From contig JADLSH010000158.1 in assembly GCA_016169945.1 (NCBI GenBank), forward strand, positions 531,001 to 595,000: a stretch of DNA of 64,000 nt, in the 5' to 3' direction. This document shows, one piece after another, positions 39,801-49,463 of the stretch; the stretch's first letter is position 1, and each line of letters opens with the position of its first letter. The position numbers were made by a program, and so were the translations under genes. The stretch is from Trachythela sp. YZ-2020. Its lineage: Eukaryota > Cnidaria > Anthozoa > Malacalcyonacea > Clavulariidae. Under the pieces are notes generated by a model that saw only the letters and a program-made list of their open reading frames with translations, was not told the origin of the DNA and did not search any database.

Positions 39801-40010
39801 TTGATCCTTGCAAGGTTAGTGAAGAATGTTCAAAAAGCATTACGAGATGAAATTAAGTTGGATGATCCAGTCTGTTGGAGCGATTCGAAAGTGGCACTTT
39901 TCTGGATCACAAATGGCAATAAGGAGTGGAAACAATTCGTTCAAAATAGAGTGAGTGAAATCCGGAACCTCTTACCCACAATCCGGAACCTCTTGTCCCG
40001 GCCGAGATAA
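36810..40010 (+). CDS. BEL/Pao Gag-Pol: zinc knuckles, protease, reverse transcriptase, RNase H
   Basis: 1066 residues in one frame. The rest of gag (to about residue 150) is followed by Cys/His knuckles (CFLCLRKNYLSRDC, CYKCNGKHHISIC, about 195-230). Next come an aspartic protease (ILDGGSQRSYI, about 311), a reverse transcriptase (LRIVYDASA, VALAGDIEKAFLMI, VVFGVSSSPFLLN, and YVDD at about 735) and RNase H (HGFCDASEAAYAAV, about 950, and PRLELLSCLILA). It stops at 40010 just after CWSDSKVALFW, where a small tandem copy of CCGGAACCTCTT has disturbed the frame. The integrase follows in other frames. Confidence 0.93.
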   Translation: MEGTAADAIAGLTLTTPNYEEAIKILKKRFGNKQLPINKHMDILLNLEPVTSTHNLKGLRTLYDTVESHIRALKSLGVQAETYGNLLCSMLLNKLPQELCIIVSREVKGDVWELEHLLELIENKLDARERATANTNRETWPHYQTKKFSKPQPSISTLQTGGTSPTCTCCQQSHTSNSCTNVSNITARIDIIKRSGRCFLCLRKNYLSRDCNSKSRCYKCNGKHHISICTKNRSHNHDQKTPSDTELKQQQHEQTSESKIPNNKTSRSNQPGNSGTKSLFISTKTPILLQTAKATILPVSRNGKSGKVRVILDGGSQRSYITSRTQDLLSLPTERTETMSIKTFGSEEENLTTCDSVNFILESHTDKAQLSLSAFVVPTICEPLPYQLVSQSRHNYPHLHDLVLADDSMGELDSEVDILIGCDQYWDIVTGEIRKGTNGPTAINTNLGWVLSGPVENHSQQRLKASVNTSSTHVLLLKTPPSQPMYHEDDQQLRRFWDLESLGISKEEKSVVEEFTSTIAFEAGRYHVELPWKEHHPLLPDNYEMSRKRLWSLLERLKSDPEVLKEYDAVIKDQLTKGVVEIVEKEDIGELGKVHYIPHHAVIRRDKETTKLRIVYDASAKTSGSSLNECLFTGPAMNHNIMDIILRFRSHKVALAGDIEKAFLMIAVSEADRNVLRFFWFDDVWSDQPKIIVLRFTRVVFGVSSSPFLLNATISHHIEQYRAQDPAFVEAFMRAVYVDDLNSGGDDDKSAYTFYKKSKLRLAEGGFNLRKFVTNSPKLLTKIESEENPPPRTNLEPNPQVDEPPNDCVNEDETYSKITLGTSNEFSNEEHKVLGVTWNFVEDNLVFDLSRVTELASECAPTKRNIVRLSAKFYDPIGFMSPITVQFKMLFQELCGERLNWDDEVPHDLKVKWDNLVNELKQMNRVLLSRCYFREVDDPVVSCTVHGFCDASEAAYAAVTYLVMITTIGIRVKFLAAKTRVAPIERQTIPRLELLSCLILARLVKNVQKALRDEIKLDDPVCWSDSKVALFWITNGNKEWKQFVQNRVSEIRNLLPTIRNLLSRPR

Positions 40011-40099
40011 TCCTGCCGATATTCCATCCAGAGGAATAAAACCGACGGAGCTTACAAGCAATTAACTGTGGAGCTGTGGTCCTGAGTGGCTAACCAATG

Positions 40100-40614
40100 T
40101 TAAAACACACTCTTGTCAAGATGAGAAGGAAATTACGCCTCCGAAGGAATGTCTCGTTGAAGTTCGATCCATCAAGTCGAGAACTGTTAACCTAATTGTG
40201 AATACCACACCCCAAACCCTTAGCAATATCATCAGTATCGAGAACTTTGGAACCCTCGACAGGCTGGTACGAGTGACGGCGTATGTCTTACGTTTTGTGA
40301 AGATATTGAAGGCGAAGACCAGAAAGAGTGACATAGGCGTAGAGCCCAGTTTAACAGTGAATGAGATTCGTGAAAGCAGTGAATTGTGGATCAAAGAAAT
40401 GCAAAGAAAATTGCCCGAGAAGAACCAGTTTGAACAGTGGAAGGCAGAGTTTGGGCTTTACACTGACGAGAAAGGCATCTGGAGGTGCAAAGGTAGACTG
40501 GAGAAGGCAAACCTACCCCAGGCAGCAAAGCATCCAATTCTAGTTGACAAAGAGCATTATTTCGCATCATTGATTTCGCATCGTTTACGACAGCCACAGA
40601 AGAGTGATGCATAA
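40100..40614 (+). pseudogene. BEL/Pao integrase, N-terminal linker
   Basis: An open frame with ENFGTLDRLVRVTAYVLRFV and WIKEMQRKLPEKNQFEQWKA. Then comes GIWRCKGRLEKANLPQAAKH, the segment between RNase H and integrase in BEL/Pao polyproteins. It ends at 40614 by a frameshift and continues in the frame starting near 40604. Confidence 0.8.
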
Positions 40615-40974
40615 TGGAGTCAAAGAGACATTGACTGATATAAGATCGCAGTACTGGATCGTTCGTGGGAGACAGTTTGTGCGAAAGTTGATCGGGAAGT
40701 GTTCCATTTGTCGGAGATTCGAAGGCAAACCCTATCAAGCTCCACCACCACCTCCCCTACCCAATTTCCGAGTACGAGAGACACCACCTTTCACAGCAAC
40801 AGGAATTGATTTCCTTGGTCCGCTCTATGTTCGAACACATGAGAAGAGCGAAAAGGTGTGGATATGCCTTTACACATGTTGTGTAACGAGAGCGGTGCAT
40901 TTGGACGTTGTACCAACCCTGACAACAGAAGGACGTGGTGTTCCGTCAACGATTGTGTCGGACAACGCCGGGAC
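40604..40974 (+). pseudogene. BEL/Pao integrase zinc-binding domain and first part of the catalytic core
   Basis: Begins in the HxxH/CxxC zinc region ([32 protein letters not shown]). The core follows with the first catalytic Asp ([11 protein letters not shown]) and the second (TIVSDNAG), immediately followed by the DNA-transposon insertion at 40975. The third catalytic residue lies beyond, at 44198 and above. Everything after about 40974 in this frame belongs to the inserted element. Confidence 0.87.
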
Positions 40975-41431
40975 CAACCTCGTCCCCAGGGTCTTGATTG
41001 TGACCGCCGTGAACGGACAAGACCCTGGAAAACTTGGGAGCAGATCGCCACTCATTGGTCAACGTTCTAGAGCACGGTGATTGGTTGCCATCTTGAAATG
41101 CTCTGCAGACTTCCGGCAATGGAATTTTTCGTCGACCGGATGATTTAATATAATTGTTGGAGTTTTAACTCGTATTTTCTGATTTTCTTATGGAAAGTCG
41201 CAGGTATGTATCGATAATTCTGTAACATGTGCATCGAATTTGATTGTTTAGGTTATGTGGCTTCTAATTTGCTGTTTAGTTATCGTAATTTACGTATATA
41301 TTGACCGGATTTTTGAGTCACTGCTTGAGAAAAGTCAATAAAAATATCGACAACATTTTGCAATGAAAGCAAACATTCACAATTAAAGACCATTTTGAAA
41401 GACCAACTTAGAAAAGTTATCGCCTCATGCA

Positions 41432-41858
41432 TCAGTCAATTCTAGCATTGCCCATCCTCCCGGTCCCAGGCGTTTGCACTTATTTTTTCTCTAAGTGTAC
41501 AATTCCCTGGGGCTGGGCAGAAAAAGGGCAACAATGCCCCACCCCTGGGCAAATAAATGATTACAAATGCCCAGCCCCAGGGCACACCAACACATAGATT
41601 TCGTCAGAATATCATGAGATAAAGTTTTACATTCTTAATTCAATGATGAATTTTGTTTGTGTATATGACACAAATACTTTCATCCATATTCATGGCAGCG
41701 CACATGTTCGTTGCAGCTGCTGCAGAAACCACAATCATTTCTGGTGAACAAATGCCCGGCCCCGGGGATATTTTGCAAGTACTAATGCCTGGCCCTTGGG
41801 CAAAGAACGTTTGCAAATGCCCGGGGGGAGATGCGTGGGCAATGCTAGAATTGACTGA
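41432..41858. mobile_element. MITE, TGCA target duplication (copy 2)
   Basis: Ends TCAGTCAATTCTAGCATTGC and its inverse, flanked by TGCA (41428-41431, 41859-41862), with GC-rich blocks (CCCCGGGG, GGGGCTGGGC-like) inside. Same family as 14050-14674, about 200 bp shorter. Confidence 0.75.
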
Positions 41859-43138
41859 TGCAGAATAGCAGAGATAATATCTCGTATAATAATCAAGTAT
41901 AAAATCAACATCTTGATGTTAGGAAATGTACATCTTGATCTTGTTTACATGTACAATCTACAATCAACAGATTGTAAATAATATAAATAGTATATACTCT
42001 TGTATGTTATATTTACAATCTGTTGTTTGATTGAAGGTCTGAAGGTCAAGATGTAACAAATTATAAGTTTTTAATAGCATGTTTTCCTTAGTTATTGTCG
42101 TGTTCAAGCACTACTCATCTAATATTGTTTGTGGCATTTCTATTTCAGATGTTGTTAACATGGACCTGAGAAAAAGCAAGCTTGAACACAGTGACTGACA
42201 TGAACATTAAAATTTAGGAATTTAGTCTTTTACAACATAGTTTATATTTGAACTGAGTATCTATTAACATGTAATTTGCAACTCATGAATGAAAGCAAGC
42301 TCATGTTTAGTGTGATTATCTAGCTTTTTTTGCCATGGTAGGTTCTACAATCAGTACCATGTGGGCCTCCAACCTAGATATATTCTACAAGTAAACCAAA
42401 CAAAACTTCACTAACCAGTAATCATTATTGTCCAACAATTTCCCCTTGACAAGAAAAATTATCTGGGTTCAGACCAAGGGAAATAACAAAGTAGGGAACA
42501 TTGAGACTAATGGATTACCAGGAACCTGAGCAGATACTCTGGTCAACCCAATTATTTATGGCTAATACTGGTTAGCTAACTAGTATTAAAAGTCAATAGC
42601 TGACCAAGTATCCTAGCTTGCTAATGCTGCAGTATATGCATTTGTTCACCAATACACCCTTCTTGTTTCAGAGCTAAGGTGCAAGACAGATAAACCACAG
42701 CATAATTTTGCTTTTCTTATAATGTTGGGAAATGTTGGGAGATTTTGATCTCTGTATTCAGTCAGCTAACCAGCTAAGTGCCCCCAACTTTGCATGCCTC
42801 TCTTTCATTATGGATGTTTTGAGTTTCATTTATTTGTTTCTTCAATAAATATTTACAATTTATGGTAAAAATTATAGTTTAAGATTCATATTTTATATTT
42901 CTAATGATAATATAGTTTGGTATTTACATCACATATATCCCTGTTACTTTCATTGTCATGTTAAAATGAGTATTATTCTGTATATTGCAAGTCTTGTAAT
43001 TGTTCTAAATAGATATATAATATAGTTACATACTATTTTCAATTGTTGATGGCTCTTGGAACATATAATGTGGTTACTAGTATTCAAGTACCCAAAATGT
43101 GCAGTCAGGAGGAAAGAACACAGCTTAGCCTATCCTTA
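41859..43138. other. Gene-less interior of the 3.2-kb transposon
   Basis: AT-rich, with one short inverted repeat around 41.99-42.03 kb (TACAATCTGTTG and its inverse). No coding frame with support. Confidence 0.45.
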
Positions 43139-43301
43139 TGGGTACCTCTTCAATATGGGCACCTCTCTATAATATGGAAGTTTTCAATATCCAGAAGTAA
43201 AATATATTAAATTTCAAAAAACCCTCAATGAAATGGACACCTAATGCAAACACTTTGCTGTGTTCCTATATTGTCCATATTAGAGGGGTTGGACTGTATA
43301 C
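43139..43301 (-). repeat. Possible pogo/Tigger-like transposon end
   Basis: The minus strand starts TACAGTCCAACCCCTCTAATATGGACA, listed here as ACAGTCCAACCCCTC then TAATATGGACA, which resembles termini of pogo/Tigger elements. It is followed by repeated TGGACAC/ATATGGGCACC-type motifs. The opposite end was not found, so this is a fragment at best. Confidence 0.4.
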
Positions 43302-44120
43302 GAATGAGCTGGTAATGGCAAATCTATGATAAGAGTACATCACATAGGTCGTTAGCACAGTGTGGGCATTGAGGTTGTGATGATCAGCATGTCACCTTCC
43401 ATTACACATTGATTCCTTAAAAATATAATTATCAAGAGTTGTTGTTGTAACATATTTGGTGACTACAGTATTTGAATAACAGAAACAGATATCACTCCAA
43501 AGCATGCATCAAAACAGAGAGTGAAAATAGCAATGTGTTGCATATGGAAAACAAAATAAAATTTTGCTCAGAGATATAGAACACACCACTGATCGAGTCT
43601 TGCTCTATATTATAATCTTTATGAAGGACTGAAAGGACTCTGAGACAGCTAGAGCAAATTTAGAGTAGCATGTGAAAATAAAACTGAACTGAACTCATCT
43701 TACCTTTATAAAATATAAAATAAATACCGGCTTGGGAATGCATTATTACTGGGCCATTAGAATTCGGTAGCTGTTTCCAATCATATAATTGCAACACTTG
43801 AATAATACTTACTGTCAGTCTTGTTTGAAGCCCAAATAAATATCGCACATCATTCATCGTCTTAACATGTCAACAAATACGATCAATAAAGTTTAGAAAC
43901 CAAAGCATTTTGAAGAATCGAAGGTGGACATGTATATTCAACCGACTTATTAAATATGATTTCGTAAAATTTGTTCAAACTTTGAGAAATAGATAAATAA
44001 TATAACAAAACATTAAAAGAACAATGCCAAGAAAACCGTAAGTGCGGGCGCTGATTCCAGACAGCAACAGGTGTGTTGCCGCTATTGCGCATGCGATAAA
44101 TGTCCAAGAATCTTGGACAT
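43302..44120. other. Gene-less stretch before the right end of the 3.2-kb transposon
   Basis: No domain-bearing frame. The long frames crossing 44.04-44.19 kb are read-through from the terminal inverted repeat into the integrase. Confidence 0.45.
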
Positions 44121-44197
44121 TTTTGCCAAGTTGTCCAGGGTCTTGTCCGTTCACCGCGGTCACCATCAAGACCCTGGGGACGAGGTTGCGCCGGGAC

Positions 44198-45067
44198 GTT
44201 CAAGGCGGCATCGCGGGAGATCAAAACGATTTTGAGAGATCCAGAGATAAGGCGATTCTTCGTCGGCATGAACATCACCTGGTCGTTCAATTTACCCAAG
44301 GCACCCCCTGGTGGGGTGGAATCTTTGAAAGACTTGTCAAATCCACCAAGAGGTGTTTAAAGAAGACTGTTGGAGGAGCTCAATTAATTTACGAAGAGCT
44401 CCTGACGGTGGTCGCTGAAGTGGAGATGATATTGAATTCCCGTCCAATATCATATGTTTCTACCGAAGATCTACAAGAACCACTCACTCCGTCACATTTG
44501 TTAACGGGACGAAGATTACTGAGTATGCCAGAGCAGGACATTGACAATGACATATTAGATCCCGAATTCTCGTTAAACGATAGGGACTTAAGTCGAATAA
44601 TGAAGCACTTGAGCACACTAATGACTCATTTCTGGACCCGTTGGCGTGACGAATATTTAATGGAACTGCGTAATTCACACCGCGGTAAGAACGACAACGG
44701 AAAAGGAACTATCCTTGCGGGGGATATAGTTGTGGTTCACGACGAGTCGCAACCTCGGGCATGTTGGAGATTGGGCAAAGTCGAAAGGTTGATCAACGGA
44801 GAGGACGGAAACGTGCGAGGAGCGATCGTTAGAATCAGTCCAAAGGGGAAACGGCCGACGACTTTGAAAAGATCGGTACAGTTACTTTACCCACTAGAGG
44901 TAAGGTCCGCCTCGGAAGCTGAAGAAAATCGTTACGGAAAGAACGAACTTGACGAAGCGATCGGAAATGAAATGAATCAAGTCGAAGTAAAGAGACCAAG
45001 ACGTGAAGCGGCGAAGCGAGGAGAAGAACGGCGAAAGAAATGGATCGAGGAACTGAATGACAGCTAA
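44198..45067 (+). pseudogene. BEL/Pao integrase, C-terminal half
   Basis: After the right copy of the 9-bp duplication the integrase resumes. The catalytic Glu segment is WWGGIFERLVKSTKRCLKKT, then LIYEELLTVVAEVEMILNSR, TPSHLLTGRRLLSM and FWTRWRDEYLMELR. The C-terminal beta-rich domain follows (GDIVVVHDESQPRACWRLGK, IVRISPKGK, RSVQLLYPLEV), and the stop is at 45067. A frame opens upstream at 44042 but that part is transposon sequence. This half is otherwise uninterrupted. Confidence 0.9.
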
Positions 45068-45212
45068 GTAGCTAGTATAGAGACATTGCGATAGTAGAAA
45101 GACTACTTGAATTGACAACTTTGATAATTCATATTTGTGGACTACGTAATTGTAGTTTAGTTGTTTTACTGTTTGTTGACCAGTAGTTGCATGCACTGGT
45201 CAACGGGTGGAG

Positions 45213-45422
45213 TGTCAGATATTACGTAATGTGCCATGACGTTTATTTTACAAGCACATGGAATACTAATGAGATTGTATGTAGTTTTATATATGGCGTT
45301 TTTGTAATAAAGTTTTGTGTAATTGTGTTATTTAATGAGTCTGAACCACGCATGAGTCGAGCTTAGAACCTTGGAGAAAGGAGTCTTAGAGAGAGAGAGA
45401 GTTTTAATCTAAATATTTAACA
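45213..45422 (+). repeat. 3' LTR of the BEL/Pao element
   Basis: TGTCAGATATTACG to AACA, almost identical to the 5' LTR. It is preceded by purine-rich ACGGGTGGAG, a polypurine tract candidate. Confidence 0.92.
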
Positions 45423-45427
45423 CGGAG

Positions 45428-45772
45428 GATTGGAATAATGTGTTGAAGTTGTTTAGGCGGTGCAATTGGAAACTTAGGAACTCTAATTGCGCTTTCAGAT
45501 ACTTGTTTGAAAGACCTTGAAGTATAGACTCGGTCGTATATGAAGGATCTTTCTTCTCATTTACTACGGATATAAAATAAAGGCGGAGAGCATCCCACTG
45601 TTCGAGGACCCTTCTAACACACGATTCCGAAGATGACCTATTCCCAGAAGCTTGTGTGGCTTAGTTTCAACAAATTCTTGAAACTCGTGGAATTCGTGCT
45701 GTCTCAGACTCGATCTGCTGAAGTAAGAATCTCCAATATCAACATCTCCATTTACAATCGTTCAATTAATCA
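45428..45772 (-). pseudogene. hAT-type transposase, central part
   Basis: The minus strand reads RSSLRQHEFHEFQEFVETKP, HKLLG and, after a frame change, SSESCVRRVLEQWDALRLYF and LSNKYLKAQLEFLSFQLHRL followed by NNFNTLFQSS. It then ends at the BEL/Pao duplication. The next residues are at 35857 and below. Order and motif content fit the helical region before the hAT dimerisation domain. At least two frameshifts mark it as dead before or after the BEL/Pao insertion. Confidence 0.75.
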
Positions 45773-47066
45773 AGAACATTCGTTTTCGTTAGAACATCTC
45801 TGCATCAGCGAAAACCTTACTTCATTGGGCATCAACATATTGAGAACACATGAATCAAAAAATCAATCAAAGATTGATTGCTCTGTCGTTTTACATTTTT
45901 TTTTGCTGCCCAACCAAGACCTTTATTCCCCTCCGGCGCGAAGCGCGAAAGCGCGATGCGCGCTCGGATATTATATTATTTACGCCCGGGTATGTGAAAA
46001 CATTGTGGAATGCATTTTTTTTTGTCATGGACTGGACTGGACCAGTGAACTCAATTTATTGAGTTCACTGGACTGGACAGGACCTTTTCGTAAGTTATGC
46101 GCATGCGCAAGTTCAAACCGAGAGAAGACTTCGTTTGTGCAAACTTTTTTCAAAAATAGTTTTGCACTCATTTTATAAGCAAGTCTCTATGTAAGTAAGT
46201 TTATATGTTGAGTCAACAAAACAAGATAAATGAAAATTATTTAGAGGACAAATTAAGAAGAGGAAAAACAGTCGAAAGACCGAAAAAGGAGCGTTTTAAA
46301 CGGGCAAGTGTCTATTTTGCATGCTTGCTTTGCCGATTTATAGCATGCAGTATAGTTTGTGAATTTGAAAATGTGTAGAGCATTCTGTGTGATTGATCTT
46401 AAGAGTATTTTAGTATTGATTCAAATACATTATAGAAAATAAAAAACATTAAATCTCAAAAACTTCATTTCAAAAGCAAGTGCGAAGTATAAAAATACTG
46501 CTCGAAAAGCAGTTGCATTATCCTATACATATTCTTGATAGGAATCTTCTTTTCTTCAAACGAACTTTTGATCGCGTTTTACAAACTTGCCACATCCTAT
46601 TCTTTTGTTTTTCGTCGGTTTTTAACTTCTCCGTAATAACCTCCAATTTAAAAGCACGCGGTGGTATTTGATTTCTCTCGTGGAAATGCGGCGTTGAAGG
46701 TTATTACTGGAAAATAATAACCTAGTACAAGGTTATTACCGAAAAATAATAACCCAGTACCAGGTTATTACGGGAAAATAATAACCTGGGATAACTTTAC
46801 GTTAAAAATTAGCATAATTAACAAAACGCATTTAAATTAAGTATCTCAAACAAAATCAACCGCCCAAGCATGCACAAAACTTCAATCAAATACATACAAC
46901 TATTCTACGCACAAAGTAAAAATCAAGTTTGTCACGACAGGTTAAAGTTAATAGTAATATTATGAGGAGTTGTTTTCTTATCTGTTTTTTTGGTACTCAT
47001 CTCTTCATGCAACTTCGTTTCCTCCTCTTTAACAGATTCTTCAGGTTTGGTCTCCTTTACTTGAAC
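45773..47066. other. Gene-less region with small repeats
   Basis: Contains a hairpin at about 46041-46071 (CCAGTGAACTCAAT and inverse) within GGACTGGACTGGACC repeats. There is also a GC-rich GCGCGAAGCGCGAAAGCGCG stretch at 45.94 kb and a short tandem array at 46698-46791. No gene seen. Confidence 0.5.
46698..46791. repeat. Short tandem array of about 34-bp units
   Basis: Three units each with GGTTATTAC ... AATAATAACC, so that each unit is also a small hairpin. Confidence 0.7.
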
Positions 47067-47173
47067 TTACATCTTTTTTGACGATGTTGAATGTCCGTAC
47101 AATACGGACGAAACGCTCTCCTCAAGTTCTTTGCTTGTTCTTTTGTATGCTCGTACAGCCAAACGTCGATGTC
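47067..47173 (-). CDS. Crypton-type recombinase last exon with the catalytic Tyr
   Basis: Acceptor AG at 47174-47175, stop TAA at 47067-47069. Joined to the donor at 47255 it reads TGHRRLAVRAYKRTS across the junction, the family's nucleophile motif. Confidence 0.6.
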
Positions 47174-47550
47174 CTTCAATAAAAGACGAAGTATAAGTCT
47201 TACAAATTTCCAAAATATTAATCAGCATCCGAATGATTCGTCAAAACTGACTAACCTGTTTTTTCACATAGTAGTTGTTCGTCAACTTTTGCGTCGTATA
47301 ACCTTGTTGCCGCTGTAGCCCGTAAACTGTGGTTTGTTTTAAAACCAGTAATTCCTCCAGCGTCACAAAGTCGCTTTACCGTAACTTATTATGGCCCAAC
47401 GGAACACCAGAATACCAACAGTCAGGTTTGGGTTTTTTCAACGGGGTGAGGTAGAACGCGTCGTTATTTCTTTCTTTTGGACTATAACGAGAAAATTCAT
47501 ACATTACACATTGACAAGCGGTCTTAATTACATCAAAACGATAAAAAACT

Positions 47551-48021
47551 CTATAGTACAATCAAACAAAACAAGCTCTTACCAAGGCTACAATATTTTT
47601 CGTATGAACGCATTATGCATCTCGTCGAATCAGTATTTTCATATGCCCGAGTAACTTTTGGTTTAGTTTTTCTTTCTTTAAGCCCACCGGAGTTGGTTTT
47701 ATTAACATCATCTCTGTATTCAAGATATTTCTTGACCTGATCATCGTACTTCAAAAAAATTTGCGAACTCGTCCAACGAAGACGCCGATGTTCTTTCCCT
47801 CCTCGTAACGCAAAGTGAAGTCCCAACAAATAGATTAACGTCGCTACCAACTGTTGCCCATTTCCGTCTCCTAGAATATTCTTTGACCATAACTGATCCT
47901 CTTCACTAACCGTAATTATTTCAGCTCTTTTGCTGTGAACCCCAATACCAGCCGCCGAACGCTGTTTCATGACTGTATCCAAAGATGTGCGTAATTTGTT
48001 GAAGAAATCATCATTAAACAA
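47551..48021 (-). CDS. Crypton-type recombinase catalytic-domain exon
   Basis: Uninterrupted block with SEEDQLWSKNILGDGNGQQL, FALRGGKEHR (catalytic Arg) and RCIMRSYEKYCSL. It ends at CTTG|GTAAGA near 47.58 kb. The residues after this donor are intron. Confidence 0.75.
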   Translation of the reverse strand: MFNDDFFNKLRTSLDTVMKQRSAAGIGVHSKRAEIITVSEEDQLWSKNILGDGNGQQLVATLIYLLGLHFALRGGKEHRRLRWTSSQIFLKYDDQVKKYLEYRDDVNKTNSGGLKERKTKPKVTRAYENTDSTRCIMRSYEKYCSLGKSLFCLIVL

Positions 48022-48475
48022 TCAATTTGGCCACATTGACTTTTTAAATAGCGTTGAATGGCACAAACCAAGCCATGCAGTGAATTTGCAGGATATTCGG
48101 TGCCATCCTGCTTTTTAACTTCAATATTAAAACAAAGTATGATATGGAATCATTGAGGTCCGCTGCCGACATATATTGTATAGAGGCATCGCAAAGCAGC
48201 GAATAGAATTGTCACTTTGTGCCATATTCGCTCTATTTGTACGCCACGCTTCGAATGCTCTTACCGCCCATTCGTCTTTGTAACGGGTAGCTAAAGGAAC
48301 AGACTGCCGAACTCGCTCCTTAATCTCAACATCGAATCTCTCCTCCACATCAACATCGTCGCCCGATATAACCGATTTTGTTGCAACACAATTGAATTTT
48401 CAAATTCCTAATTGCTCTTTTTCAAAAACAAACTATGTATTAGCTGGGAGTCCCTCGTGCTTTAACCTTCATGTA

Positions 48476-48870
48476 ATAAAGTAATGTAATAGGAACAGCA
48501 CACACGGTAATAAGGTAATAAGGACATACAGCAATATAGTAATGGTAATAAGATAATAAGGTAATAAGGTAATAAGGTAATAAGGTAATAAGGTAATAAG
48601 GTAATAAGGTAATAAGGATAGCACATACAGCAATATAGTAAGGTAATAAGATAATAAGGACAGCACATACAGCAATATAGTAATGGTAATACGGTAATAA
48701 AAGGACAGCACATACAGCAATATAGTAATGGTAATAAGGTAATAAGGTAAAATAAGGTAACAAGGTCAGCACATACATCAATATAGAGTAATGGTAACAA
48801 GGTAATAAGGACAGCTTACCAATAAGTTATAGTAGTAATAATTAAGGTAATAATGAATAGCCATTCAAAG
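48476..48870. repeat. GGTAATAA microsatellite with embedded CAGCACATACAGCAATATAG units
   Basis: Runs of GGTAATAA alternate with five copies of a roughly 25-bp CAGCACATACA(G/T)CAATATAG segment. Stop-free Leu/Tyr-rich minus frames here are repeat products, not genes. Confidence 0.88.
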
Positions 48871-49463
48871 TTCTATTTCCATAAGATATATCACACATAC
48901 AGTGTAACCTTTGTAACCATGTGTAACCTTTAGTATAATTATAGTTTTATGAGTGGACCGGTAAAAAATCGTTAATTGCCTGTTTCTACTGAGTTGGAAT
49001 GCGAGTCTGTTATTTTGCCATGGTTTCGATCACATGACATTATAATTAGTGTAAGTTATGTTTTCCATTCCGGCAGACTTTGTTAGATCAATATCATCAT
49101 TATCATGTTTGCATACTCTATCAGATAAAATATATTTATATAGCAGATTATACTTTCCCTTGCGTCGCACAGGAGCCTTTCTGTTGATATATCATATTTT
49201 GTTAACTTTTCTGTCGCGTACATTCACAACGTTAACATGTCGAAAAGGGGCGAGGTCAGGAGTTATTTTCAAAGCAAGGGGTGGAATCACGATTGTCAGA
49301 CAAAATTGATGCGAGAAATGTTATCAACAATATAGCAAGCCGCAAAAATGCTTAGACCTCGCTTTGATTCATAACGGATAAAAAAATTGGCGAAGAATTT
49401 ATTTTGTCTGTTAAACTTACGATGATGGGTTTAATAACATTATAATAGTGGCTGCGATTAAAC
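48871..49463. other. Gene-less stretch
   Basis: No supported gene, RNA or element. Moderately AT-rich. Confidence 0.45.

Larger units (their letters stand above)
40975..44188. mobile_element. 3.2-kb non-autonomous DNA transposon, 9-bp target duplication
   Basis: CGCCGGGAC flanks both sides (40966-40974, 44189-44197). Terminal inverted repeats of about 65 bp start CAACCTCGTCCCCAGGGTCT and themselves contain a CCAGGGTCTTG/CAAGACCCTGG hairpin. The interior (3.1 kb) holds a TGCA-flanked MITE and an AT-rich stretch with no coding region. Nine-base duplications suit Mutator-like or related elements, but no transposase is present to confirm. Confidence 0.85.
35858..45422 (+). mobile_element. BEL/Pao-type LTR retrotransposon
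   Basis: LTRs of about 211 bp (35858-36068 and 45213-45422) start T(C/G)TCAGATATTACG and end AACA. They differ at only a handful of positions and in GA-repeat number, so the insertion is young. CGGAG flanks both sides (35853-35857, 45423-45427), the 5-bp duplication usual for this group. Gag, protease, reverse transcriptase, RNase H and integrase occur in the usual order. The gag frame, the RNase H end and the integrase start are broken by small changes, and a 3.2-kb DNA transposon lies in the integrase. No envelope gene is present. Confidence 0.93.
47067..48348 (-). pseudogene. Crypton-type tyrosine recombinase gene (DUF3504/QRICH1-ZMYM-like), spliced and decayed
   Basis: On the minus strand, read in order. 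The core-binding domain comes first: TRYKDEWAVRAFEAWRTNR, SAADLND, then IEVKKQDGTEYPANSLHGLV with frame changes near 48.13-48.25 kb. The catalytic domain follows: DDFFNKLRTSLDTVMKQRS, LGLHFALRGGKEHRRLRW with the first Arg, and YLEYRDDVNKTNSGGLKERK. Then DAFYLTPLKKPK with CWYSGVPLGHNKL, and TNHSLRATAATRLYDAKVDE with HxxR, ending at a donor ACAG|GTTAGT (47255). The last exon (47173-47067) gives GHRRLAVRAYKRTS, carrying the Tyr. Splice sites keep the family order but several frameshifts remain. Crypton-type recombinases mobilise DNA as circles and lack terminal inverted repeats, consistent with none being found. Confidence 0.78.

Noticed and set aside
44042..44188. N-terminal extension of the BEL/Pao integrase frame
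   Set aside because: This part is the terminal inverted repeat of the 3.2-kb transposon, outside the integrase, which resumes at 44198.
48440..48800. Three overlapping Leu/Tyr-rich minus-strand frames
   Set aside because: All are translations of the GGTAATAA microsatellite.
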